Shown piece by piece: positions 1 through 6,286 of a DNA stretch of 9,625 nt. How positions within the stretch are numbered: the first letter of the stretch is position 1; each line of letters begins with the position of its first letter. The translations under genes were made by a program, and so were the position numbers. The DNA comes from Sphingobacteriales bacterium. GTDB taxonomy: Bacteria; Bacteroidota; Bacteroidia; Chitinophagales; Chitinophagaceae. A model generated the notes under the pieces. The model was not told the DNA's origin. It made no database searches and saw only the letters and a list, made by a program, of their open reading frames with translations. The DNA lies in the NCBI GenBank assembly GCA_024640385.1, contig JAHEFC010000134.1, forward strand, positions 1-9,625, given 5' to 3'.

Positions 1-331
1 AGAAAAGGGGGACACACTTGTAACGGACTATACTAAAACACTCTCCTTTATCAAGATCATTAATGATACGCATTTTGCGTTCCTGAAACATGATCTGAAT
101 AAGGGTAAGGATTCAACGGCATCGTTTGGTGCCGGGGGAGGAACTTATATCCTGAAAGGCAGTGAGTATACTGAACACCTTGAGTACTGTAACGACAGGG
201 AATGGGAGGGGCATGATTTCACATTCACTATAACTGTCAGCAACGATACCCTTGTGCAGAGTGGTGTGGAGAAGATCGAGGCCCAGGGTATTGAGAGATA
301 TAATATCGAAAAATATGTCAGGATCAGGTAA
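1..331 (+). CDS. C-terminal part of a lipocalin-like / DUF4488-like protein (5' truncated)
   Basis: An open frame runs from base 2 to a TAA at 329-331, giving 109 residues with no start in the window, so the gene begins upstream. The fragment is rich in alternating beta-strand patterns. Recognisable stretches include NDTHFAFLKHDL, a glycine-rich AGGGTYILKG turn, YTEHLEYCNDREWEG and FTFTITVSNDTLVQSG, and it ends in YVRIR. This pattern resembles small secreted Bacteroidota proteins of the lipocalin-like/DUF4488 type, which form a beta-barrel; their ligand is generally unknown. The family assignment is from memory of the pattern, not from a search. Any signal peptide would lie outside the window. 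The acetyltransferase gene starts 9 nt after the stop, so the two may be co-transcribed. Confidence 0.6.
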   Translation, partial: EKGDTLVTDYTKTLSFIKIINDTHFAFLKHDLNKGKDSTASFGAGGGTYILKGSEYTEHLEYCNDREWEGHDFTFTITVSNDTLVQSGVEKIEAQGIERYNIEKYVRIR

Positions 332-340
332 TGCGTTGCC

Positions 341-847
341 ATGGATGAGATATTGCAAACAGAGCGGCTCAGGCTGAGGAGATTCAATACCGGTGATGCG
401 GTATTCATGCGGGATCTGACCAATACAGAAGACTGGTTGAAAAATATAGGCAACAGGGATACCAACACGGAAGAACTGGCACGGAAATACCTGGAGAACG
501 GGAATATCAGAAATTATACTGAACTGGGATATGGCGGCTACCTGGTAGAGTTGAAAGAAACCGGGGAATCTATTGGCATGTGTGGTTTGTTCAAAAGGGC
601 TGGTCTTGACCATCCGGATATCGGTTTCGCATTCATGCCCCAGTACTACGGGAAGGGTTATGGTTTTGAAGCCGCGAGCGCGGTTCTCAAATATGCTTTG
701 GAGGTACTGCACCTGCCTAAACTGCTTGGTATAACTCTTCCTTCTAATAAAGGCTCCGCCAGGATCCTTGAAAAGATCGGCCTTACATATACTGGAATGA
801 TCAGGCTGCCGGGCGATGGTGATGAGCTGATGTTGTTCAGCAGCTGA
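341..847 (+). CDS. GNAT family N-acetyltransferase (RimJ/RimL-like)
   Basis: This 168-residue cytoplasmic protein has the usual length and layout of the RimJ/RimL branch of the GNAT superfamily, which transfers acetyl from acetyl-CoA to an amino group. The N-terminal TERLRLRRF strand (residues 8-15) is typical. The acetyl-CoA pyrophosphate-binding loop is seen as Q-Y-Y-G-K-G-Y-G at 101-108, following the strand IGFAFMP. A late N-x-x-S motif (N136, S139), followed by a helix and LEKIGLTYTG, is also characteristic. The substrate cannot be deduced: relatives acetylate ribosomal proteins, small amines or antibiotics. The ATG at 341 comes 9 nt after the previous stop, and an earlier overlapping ATG at 331 is in another frame that closes after five codons. 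There is no Shine-Dalgarno sequence, as is normal in this phylum. Confidence 0.9.
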   Translation: MDEILQTERLRLRRFNTGDAVFMRDLTNTEDWLKNIGNRDTNTEELARKYLENGNIRNYTELGYGGYLVELKETGESIGMCGLFKRAGLDHPDIGFAFMPQYYGKGYGFEAASAVLKYALEVLHLPKLLGITLPSNKGSARILEKIGLTYTGMIRLPGDGDELMLFSS

Positions 848-911
848 TTCCCGTCAGTCTTTAAGTTCTGCCATTTGTTGAATTTTGCCGGGAACTATTA
901 AATCTCAGGTC

Positions 912-1580
912 ATGCTCAGAATCCTGGCTACTTGTGCTTTCTTCCTGGTATTTGTAAATTCCTGCGGTCGTCCTGAACATGAGAATGACAGCATCATCAC
1001 TGGTGATCCGCTGGAACGGCTGATGCTTGGAAACAAGCGATTCTTGAATGGCCACCCGGTACATCCCGATGAAACCCTCACGAGGATCAGGAATCTGAAA
1101 AAAGGACAGAACCCGTCTGTTGTGATCGTTAGTTGTTCTGATTCCCGTGTGCCGCCTGAATTGGTGTTTGACCAGGGTATTGGGGATATCTTTTCAATCA
1201 GAACTGCGGGTAATGTGATCGGGGATTATGAACTTGGAAGTATTGAATATGCAGTTGAACACCTGGATTGTAAACTGGTAATGGTGATGGGGCATGAGAA
1301 CTGCGGGGCTATTAATGCCTATCTGCACCAGGGAAATGAAAAACACGAAGATCATATTCAGAAACTGGTGGATTATATTTCCAACGAAGTGGAAGAACAG
1401 CAACTGCCCGACAGCCTGAAGCAGAACATTGAATTCACTGTGCTGGCCAATATCAGGCATTGTGTCAACCTGTTGAGGACGTCTGAACCGGTAATTGGTA
1501 AATTGTATAATGAAAAAAAGATCCAGATCGTTGGCGCCATTTATGATCTTGATACTGGTAAGGTGACCCTTATTAATTGA
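912..1580 (+). CDS. Beta-class carbonic anhydrase, predicted lipoprotein
   Basis: This 222-residue enzyme should interconvert CO2 and bicarbonate. The beta-class zinc site is complete: C75-S-D77-S-R79 (zinc ligand Cys plus the Asp-Arg dyad) and H128-E-N-C131 (the other two zinc ligands). RTAGN (97-101) and SIEYAVEHL (110-118) are also family signatures. The frame extends upstream to a TTG at 885, but ATG 912 is preferred. From it the protein begins with a hydrophobic signal ending in FVNSC, so C18 would be lipidated, whereas a start at 885 would add nine residues before this signal. Export is notable because many beta-class enzymes are cytosolic; an envelope position suggests CO2/bicarbonate capture or pH control outside the inner membrane. 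Asn at the -2 lipobox position is not classical, so plain Sec secretion is an alternative. The TraB-like gene follows within 11 nt, suggesting an operon. Confidence 0.93.
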   Translation: MLRILATCAFFLVFVNSCGRPEHENDSIITGDPLERLMLGNKRFLNGHPVHPDETLTRIRNLKKGQNPSVVIVSCSDSRVPPELVFDQGIGDIFSIRTAGNVIGDYELGSIEYAVEHLDCKLVMVMGHENCGAINAYLHQGNEKHEDHIQKLVDYISNEVEEQQLPDSLKQNIEFTVLANIRHCVNLLRTSEPVIGKLYNEKKIQIVGAIYDLDTGKVTLIN

Positions 1581-1591
1581 TATGTTGGCTG

Positions 1592-2395
1592 ATGACCAGG
1601 TGGATACTTATCATATTTGTACAGATACTGTATGCCGGTGTAAAAGCACAGGATCATGCATCGTCAACCCAGGTTTTCATCATTGGCACTATTCATACGG
1701 GTAATACATATTTTGATGATGAAGAACTGGTGGATATATTCAAGAGGTTTGAACCCGATGTTATTCTATGGGAACAGAGTGATGAATTCAAGATCATGCC
1801 GGGCCTGGAGCTGGCTAAAATATTTCAATTCATCAGTCCGAGCATTGAGCAGCTTGCCATTCAGAAGTATGTCAGATCAAATAAGGAATGCAGGATTCTC
1901 CCTTATGATACCGGGTTCAACCGTGAGAAATATTTGTTGAACACCATGAGGTTCGGTGCTGAGATCGAAACGGAATTGTACCGCAAAATGGTGAAAGGGG
2001 GGATGTCTGAAAATGACAGTCTCGAGTACCGGAAATACCTTCTGGTAGACAGTGTGTTTTTCGATGTGATCATGGATACAACGCTTGAACGGATAAACCG
2101 TAAAGACATCATGCATGTTTCAGGATTTCTTAAAGAGCTGGACGGGAGTGTTATTCTTGGTCTGGTCAACAGGTATATTGAAGAAAGATACCTGCAGGAC
2201 TGGTACCGGGACGACCTGGTTTTCTGGAAGAGCAGGAATGAATTCATGTGTAAACGATTAATGGAACATATTGAAGCCAACAGGGGCAAAAAGATCATTG
2301 TGCTTTGCGGCCTTCTTCATAAATACTATATCAATAATTATCTGTCCGGACTTCCGGGTTCTTCCGATATCAGGATTCATACAACTTCTGACTGA
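1592..2395 (+). CDS. Secreted TraB/GumN/Tiki-superfamily-like protein
   Basis: This 267-residue protein begins with a signal peptide (about residues 1-19, probable cleavage after VKA). The mature part matches the TraB/PrgY/GumN-Tiki superfamily pattern: a first GxxH motif G32-T-I-H35 near the N terminus, PDVILWE with a conserved-type acidic residue E61, an R-N-x-x-M motif (R215, N216, M219), and a second GxxH, G240-L-L-H243, near the C terminus. Tiki is a metal-dependent protease, and the histidines and acidic residue form the proposed active site; the role of most bacterial GumN-like members is unknown. The length fits the family. The frame can be extended to a TTG at 1577 that overlaps the upstream stop, but ATG 1592 gives a cleaner signal peptide. 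It lies 11 nt after the carbonic anhydrase gene, probably in the same operon. The family call rests on motif reading. Confidence 0.72.
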   Translation: MTRWILIIFVQILYAGVKAQDHASSTQVFIIGTIHTGNTYFDDEELVDIFKRFEPDVILWEQSDEFKIMPGLELAKIFQFISPSIEQLAIQKYVRSNKECRILPYDTGFNREKYLLNTMRFGAEIETELYRKMVKGGMSENDSLEYRKYLLVDSVFFDVIMDTTLERINRKDIMHVSGFLKELDGSVILGLVNRYIEERYLQDWYRDDLVFWKSRNEFMCKRLMEHIEANRGKKIIVLCGLLHKYYINNYLSGLPGSSDIRIHTTSD

Positions 2396-2414
2396 AAATT
2401 GACTTTCTTGTTTC

Positions 2415-2446
2415 GTTTGGGTTTCTCCCACTAAACCATAAATTGG
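2415..2446 (+). promoter_or_regulatory. Candidate Bacteroidota-type promoter before the DUF202 gene
   Basis: TTTG at 2416-2419 is followed after 19 nt by TAAATTGG at 2439-2446. This matches seven of eight positions of the TAnnTTTG -7 element at the spacing expected for the Bacteroidota primary sigma factor. The start codon lies 28 nt downstream. The spacer also holds short overlapping dyads (GGTTT 2420-2424 with AAACC 2433-2437, and GGG with CCC), which could be chance. The match is by eye only. Confidence 0.35.
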
Positions 2447-2474
2447 AAATTTCGTAGATTAGGGAAAAGCAGAT

Positions 2475-2870
2475 ATGAACAGCAAACTTGAAATAAAAGA
2501 GGTAAAGAAAGCAGGTCCTGCCGATCACCTGGCCAATGAGCGTACTTTCCTGGCATGGATCAGAACCAGCATTGCCCTGATAGGATTCGGGTTTGTGATA
2601 GTCAAATTTGCCCTGTTTGTGCACCAGATCTCCCTCGCGATGGGAGGTTCGCAGGTTCCGCCCGGCAAGGGGCATTCTGCAACTATAGGCGTGATCATGA
2701 TCGGGTTTGGTGCAGTAATAGCTTTGTTGTCGTATATGCGGTACCGTGATATCGAGAAACAGCTCAATAACAGCGAGTATTCCCCCTCACCTTTGCTCTC
2801 CCTGTTGGTTACAGTGAGTATAATCATTGCCAGTATGTTGCTTGTAATTTACCTGATACCCAGTATTTAG
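2475..2870 (+). CDS. DUF202 (YidH-like) inner-membrane protein
   Basis: This 131-residue protein carries the DUF202 signature in its first third: L19-A-N-E-R-T-F-L-A-W-I-R-T ending at residue 31, leading directly into a hydrophobic helix. Three membrane segments are apparent at about residues 27-49, 70-88 and 107-129. The loop between the first two is Gly/Pro-rich (MGGSQVPPGKG), and a charged stretch RYRDIEKQ follows the second. The family is widespread in bacteria, with some eukaryotic relatives, and its function is not established. The hydrophilic N-terminal segment is probably cytoplasmic. The stop is separated from the next start by only 2 nt, so the monooxygenase is almost certainly translated from the same mRNA. 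That pairing is the only functional hint available. Confidence 0.9.
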   Translation: MNSKLEIKEVKKAGPADHLANERTFLAWIRTSIALIGFGFVIVKFALFVHQISLAMGGSQVPPGKGHSATIGVIMIGFGAVIALLSYMRYRDIEKQLNNSEYSPSPLLSLLVTVSIIIASMLLVIYLIPSI

Positions 2871-2872
2871 TT

Positions 2873-4015
2873 ATGGACCATGTGTTTACAATAATTGGAG
2901 GTGGTATTGCAGGGCTTACCACTGCCATTGCTTTAAAACGGATCGGTATTGATGCAGTGGTTGTGGAAGCCACTCCGGAATTCAGGCCTGTGGGTGCCGG
3001 CCTGTCTCTTGCAGCAAATGCCATGCAGGCATTCAGGGAATTGGGAATAGCTGACGCGGTGATAGCTGCCGGAAGAAAAATTGATGCACTCACCATTTTG
3101 GATCAGAAGGGCAACGTGATTAACAGAACTAATACTGAGCAGGTAAACGCGAAATATGGCATCAGTAATTTCAGCATACACCGTGCAGCGTTACATGATG
3201 TGTTGTATTCATTGCTCCCGCCGGGGAGCATCACCAGGGGTAAAAGGAGCTGTGATATTGAGGAAGTGGGTGATGGATACTGTGTGTTTTTTGAAGATGG
3301 CAGTAGTATTTTGACAAATCACCTCATTGTAGCTGAAGGTATACATTCTCCCATCCGCAATAAGATCTTACCTGCTTCAAAACTGCGATATGCAGGCTAT
3401 ACCTGTTGGCGTGGTATTGTAAAGAATGAAAAGCAGATCACTACTGTTTCTGAAACCTGGGGTACAGGGGGCAGATTTGGGATTGTTCCCCTGGCAAATG
3501 AACAGATCTATTGGTTTGCAACTAAAAATGTAAAAGAGCCTGGTTCAAAGTTGAAGGAATTTAAAAGATCAGACCTCGCGTATAATTTCAGGGATTATCA
3601 TGAGCCGGTAGTGGATCTGATCAATGCAACGCCGCAGGAACATATTATATGGAACGATATTTTTGACCTTGAGCCGATCAGCAATTATGCTTTTGGAAAC
3701 CTGGTTTTGATTGGTGACGCAGCCCATGCCACAACCCCCAATCTCGGGCAGGGAGCCTGTATGGCCATTGAAGATGCCGTGGTGCTGGCCAATTGCCTGA
3801 AAAAACATTCCAATGTACCGGATGCTTTCAGGAGTTTCCAGGAGAAAAGGTTGAAACGTACACATGAGATCGTTAAGGGTTCCTGGCGCTTGGGTAAGAT
3901 GGCCCAGATAGAAAACGCCTTTCTTTCAAAGGCAAGGAACCTCCTCTTCCGCATGATACCGCAGTCTGTTTATGAAAAGCAGATAGATGATCTGTTCAAT
4001 GTGAATTTTGAATAA
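2873..4015 (+). CDS. FAD-dependent monooxygenase (class A aromatic hydroxylase / TetX-like fold)
   Basis: This 380-residue flavoprotein has the layout of PHBH-fold, NAD(P)H-dependent monooxygenases. The N-terminal Rossmann motif is G9-G-G-I-A-G14, with the acidic end of the second strand at E33 (VVVEAT). IHRAAL (102-107) has the usual conserved arginine. The FAD ribityl-binding motif appears as G281-D282-A-A-H-A-T-T-P-N-L-G-Q-G-A. Such enzymes hydroxylate or epoxidise aromatics, quinones, antibiotics or isoprenoids; the substrate here is unknown. One oddity is the middle motif, usually D-G: here it reads A-E156-G-I-H-S-P-I-R, with Glu replacing Asp. The protein lacks a signal peptide and should be cytoplasmic, perhaps at the membrane beside the DUF202 protein encoded immediately upstream. 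Salicylate-hydroxylase-like and TetX-like labels are both possible; resistance should not be assumed. Confidence 0.9.
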   Translation: MDHVFTIIGGGIAGLTTAIALKRIGIDAVVVEATPEFRPVGAGLSLAANAMQAFRELGIADAVIAAGRKIDALTILDQKGNVINRTNTEQVNAKYGISNFSIHRAALHDVLYSLLPPGSITRGKRSCDIEEVGDGYCVFFEDGSSILTNHLIVAEGIHSPIRNKILPASKLRYAGYTCWRGIVKNEKQITTVSETWGTGGRFGIVPLANEQIYWFATKNVKEPGSKLKEFKRSDLAYNFRDYHEPVVDLINATPQEHIIWNDIFDLEPISNYAFGNLVLIGDAAHATTPNLGQGACMAIEDAVVLANCLKKHSNVPDAFRSFQEKRLKRTHEIVKGSWRLGKMAQIENAFLSKARNLLFRMIPQSVYEKQIDDLFNVNFE

Positions 4016-4113
4016 TGAATGCAAAGGGCTGATTCAGTGCAGTCAACCCAGGCAGGAGCATGGACGAAAGATATCCTCCAACGTAAAATGATACATCTGC
4101 AATCGCCGAATAA

Positions 4114-4144
4114 TTGCTTTATCACTGCATTAGCACAATATTTG
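4114..4144 (+). promoter_or_regulatory. Candidate Bacteroidota-type promoter before the HAD gene
   Basis: TTG at 4114-4116 is followed after 20 nt by AATATTTG at 4137-4144. This matches seven of eight positions of TAnnTTTG, at spacing suitable for the Bacteroidota -33/-7 promoter. The ATG is 19 nt downstream, which would give a short leader. The rest of the 148-nt gap (4016-4163) shows no clear hairpin, repeat or ORF. The match is by eye only. Confidence 0.4.
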
Positions 4145-4163
4145 CCCTTTAATTGAATTTGCA

Positions 4164-5186
4164 ATGAAAAAGCAGTTTAAATACATACTTATCCTTTTGC
4201 TGATCTATTCCTGCGGAGAGGAGACCCCGAAGAATACGATTACTGATGTACAGACAGTTGTGCTGCTTGATTCCCCTTTGAAATCATGGGCTGACGGTCC
4301 CAGGACAAGAATCATGAACTGGATTGAGGACATAACAGACAGTACCAGTAAGAATTATATCCCCGAAACGGACCGAATTGCCGTATTTGACAATGATGGA
4401 ACGTTATGGCCTGAGCAACCCATTCCTAATCAGCTGAAGTATGCGATCGACTTTGTCAAAGCCGAGTCTGCCCAACATCCGGAATGGCTAAAGGACCCAT
4501 TGCTCAGAGGTTTTATTGATAATGATCCTGAGGCAATAAAAAAAGCGGGTAAGAAAGGCCTTGCCAGGATAATGGCAGTCAGCCATTCAGGAATGAGTGA
4601 AACGGTTTTTCATGATCATGTGCAACAATGGATCGATACGGCCAGGGATGGAAAATTTAACATGCGTTACCAGGAGCTTGTGTACCAACCCATGCTTGAA
4701 CTACTCGAACATTTGAAAAATCACGGATTCCGGAATTTCATCGTCAGCGGTGGAGGTGCAGATTTTATGCGTGTTTGGACGGAGAAAGTTTATGGTATCC
4801 CGCCATACCAGGTGGTTGGTTCTTATGCAGGTGCAAAGTTTGAATTAAAGGATAGTACCCCCGTGATCATCAAACTATCTGACGATCTCTATGTGGATGA
4901 CAAAGATGGCAAGCCCGTTGCCATTCATCGTTTTATCGGGAAAGTCCCTGTTTTTTGTGGGGGAAACAGCGATGGCGACCTGGCGATGATGCAATACACG
5001 GCAGGCAGCAAATACAGATCCATGAATCTGTTGCTTCATCATACTGATGCAGAGCGTGAGTACCAATATGATCTTAAAACATTGAGCGGCCATCTCGAAA
5101 AAGCACTGGTTGAAGCAAGAGAGAGGGGATGGGTGGTTGTAGATATGAAAAACGATTTCCGGCGGATATTTCCGTTTGAGAAATAG
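4164..5186 (+). CDS. HAD-superfamily phosphatase, predicted lipoprotein
   Basis: This 340-residue protein starts with MKK, a hydrophobic run and a lipobox IYSC, placing the lipidated cysteine at C17 and the enzyme in the periplasm or on an envelope membrane. All four HAD motifs are visible: motif I F-D76-N-D78-G-T-L-W (nucleophile and acid/base Asp), motif II V-S195-G-G-G, the likely motif III lysine K250 in DGKPVAIH, and motif IV G-N-S-D270-G-D272-L-A. The roughly 115-residue segment between motifs I and II is long enough for a helical C1-type cap, which usually selects small soluble substrates. The expected reaction is Mg2+-dependent phosphomonoester hydrolysis, for example of phosphoserine-like or phosphocholine-like compounds; the actual substrate is not determinable. 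It stands alone between gaps of 148 and 103 nt, so it is probably its own transcription unit. Confidence 0.88.
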   Translation: MKKQFKYILILLLIYSCGEETPKNTITDVQTVVLLDSPLKSWADGPRTRIMNWIEDITDSTSKNYIPETDRIAVFDNDGTLWPEQPIPNQLKYAIDFVKAESAQHPEWLKDPLLRGFIDNDPEAIKKAGKKGLARIMAVSHSGMSETVFHDHVQQWIDTARDGKFNMRYQELVYQPMLELLEHLKNHGFRNFIVSGGGADFMRVWTEKVYGIPPYQVVGSYAGAKFELKDSTPVIIKLSDDLYVDDKDGKPVAIHRFIGKVPVFCGGNSDGDLAMMQYTAGSKYRSMNLLLHHTDAEREYQYDLKTLSGHLEKALVEARERGWVVVDMKNDFRRIFPFEK

Positions 5187-5196
5187 ATGAAGGGCT

Positions 5197-5215
5197 ACCT
5201 TCACCTACTGAAGGT
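5197..5215 (+). terminator. Short hairpin after the HAD gene, possible terminator
   Basis: Perfect 7-bp arms ACCTTCA (5197-5203) and TGAAGGT (5209-5215) enclose a 5-nt loop, beginning 10 nt after the stop codon at 5186. No immediate U-tract follows; the nearest T run is at about 5228-5231. It is therefore a weak intrinsic terminator at best, and could be a chance or mRNA-end structure. Confidence 0.35.
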
Positions 5216-5289
5216 CAAAGCAAGTGGGTTTTGTTACTTTCAAACCGAGCATAGGGATCGTAAACAAATAAAACAAGGATGATACTGCA

Positions 5290-5772
5290 ATGAAAGATGT
5301 TCAATTGGATTATGAGAACGTAAATGTGGGAGATTTTTACATTGTTGGAATTGCAACAAAAACAACCAATCAGAATGGGCAATCGGCTAAAGACATTGGG
5401 GAGCTCTGGGGGCGGTTCTACGATGAGAATGTATTACCAATGATCGAAGAACGGGAAAGTGACGATATATATTCGATATACACAGATTATGAATCGGACT
5501 TCAGGGGAACATACACCTGCATACTTGGAGTACGTGTAAACGTGATCGTTAGTATACCGGAAGGTTTTGTTGGAAGAAAAATTGAAGGCGGAAAATTCAT
5601 GAAAGTAGTGGCACGTGGTTTGATGCCTGGAGCTGTGTTTTCTGCCTGGAGTCAGATCTGGCAGAACGATGAATTGTTGGGCAGGAAATATGAAACTGAT
5701 TTCGAAGTTTATAGTGATAAAGCTACTTATGGAGATGATGCCGAAGTGGATATTTATTTATCTGTAAAATAG
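5290..5772 (+). CDS. Stand-alone GyrI-like / AraC-effector-binding-domain protein
   Basis: This 160-residue protein consists of one GyrI-like small-molecule-binding domain (the SHS2-type fold also used as effector domain of AraC/MerR activators such as Rob and BmrR, and in the integron Cass2 proteins). It has no DNA-binding helices, so it is not itself a transcription factor. Typical features are the opening strand FYIVGIATKTTN, the central YSIYTDYESDFRGTYTCILG (Tyr, Glu and acidic residues lining the pocket in relatives), the GGKFMKVVARG strand before the FSAWSQIWQ helix, and the closing RKYETDFEVY with a final VDIYLSV strand. Family members bind cationic or hydrophobic drugs, inhibit gyrase, or hydrolyse cyclopropanoid toxins; which applies here is unknown. 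The SRPBCC gene begins 5 nt after its stop, indicating an operon. Confidence 0.88.
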   Translation: MKDVQLDYENVNVGDFYIVGIATKTTNQNGQSAKDIGELWGRFYDENVLPMIEERESDDIYSIYTDYESDFRGTYTCILGVRVNVIVSIPEGFVGRKIEGGKFMKVVARGLMPGAVFSAWSQIWQNDELLGRKYETDFEVYSDKATYGDDAEVDIYLSVK

Positions 5773-5777
5773 ATTTT

Positions 5778-6185
5778 ATGCTAATAAAGATTGAAACTAC
5801 AGTTGATGCACCAATTGAACGAGTATGGCAGTATTGGACCATTCCTGATCATATCACCCAATGGAACTATGCGTCAGCTGATTGGCATACACCCTGGGCA
5901 AAGAATAACCTGGTGCCTGGCGGCGAGTTTGTTTCCAGGATGGAAGCGAAAGATGGATCTATGGGTTTTGATTTTGGCGGTACTTATGATGAAGTAGTTG
6001 AATTCAGAAAGATCGCTTATACGATCGGCGACGGAAGGAAGGTACGGGTCAGTTTTTCTGAGTCAGATCAGGGAACAAGGGTGGTGGAAGAATTTGAAAC
6101 GGAAGACGAAAACTCGGCAGAAATGCAACGCCAGGGATGGCAGGCGATCCTGAATAATTTTAAGCGATACACAGAGAGTAATTAG
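5778..6185 (+). CDS. SRPBCC / AHSA1-like (START-type) protein
   Basis: This 135-residue cytoplasmic protein fits a single SRPBCC domain of the AHSA1-like type, a helix-grip fold with a deep hydrophobic cavity. It opens with I-E-T-T-V-D-A-P-I-E-R-V-W, the standard first strand and helix. It continues with a W-N-Y-A-S-A-D-W-H segment, the central PGGEFVSRMEAKDGSMGFDFGG hairpin region (residues about 48-69), YTIGDGRKVRVSF, and the long C-terminal helix QGWQAILNNFKRYTE that closes the cavity. Members bind lipids or aromatic compounds or have unknown roles; genuine Hsp90 activation is not implied for bacterial forms. It lies 5 nt downstream of the GyrI-like gene, so two ligand-pocket proteins are made together, perhaps handling the same hydrophobic compound. 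Confidence 0.9.
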   Translation: MLIKIETTVDAPIERVWQYWTIPDHITQWNYASADWHTPWAKNNLVPGGEFVSRMEAKDGSMGFDFGGTYDEVVEFRKIAYTIGDGRKVRVSFSESDQGTRVVEEFETEDENSAEMQRQGWQAILNNFKRYTESN

Positions 6186-6220
6186 CAGGTTGCAGGTGGC
6201 AGGTTACAGGTTTCAGGTTG
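6186..6220 (+). repeat. Tandem array of five 7-bp repeats, unit CAGGTTN
   Basis: Directly after the TAG stop at 6183-6185 come five exactly adjacent heptamers: CAGGTTG, CAGGTGG, CAGGTTA, CAGGTTT and CAGGTTG. All share CAGGT; the sixth base is T in four of five, and the seventh varies. The array is non-coding on the + strand and lies in the 101-nt gap before the serine hydrolase gene. The other strand reads NAACCTG repeated. Confidence 0.85.
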
Positions 6221-6286
6221 TTTGAAAGCTCCGGTATGATAGTATCTGGGTAATGATTAAATTTAGGCATACCCAAACAATCTATC

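Noticed and set aside
113..712. Long minus-strand open frame of about 199 codons opposite the first two genes
   Set aside because: It overlaps two recognisable + strand genes, shows no known domain, and no other minus-strand gene is present; it is a shadow of the coding strand.
880..887. GAATTTTG, a 7/8 match to the -7 element before the carbonic anhydrase gene
   Set aside because: No TTTG/TTG element lies at 17-23 nt upstream, so promoter support is too weak to list.
2873..4015. Possible tetracycline-inactivating TetX
   Set aside because: The resemblance is at fold and motif level only; many unrelated Bacteroidota monooxygenases share it, and the middle motif differs.
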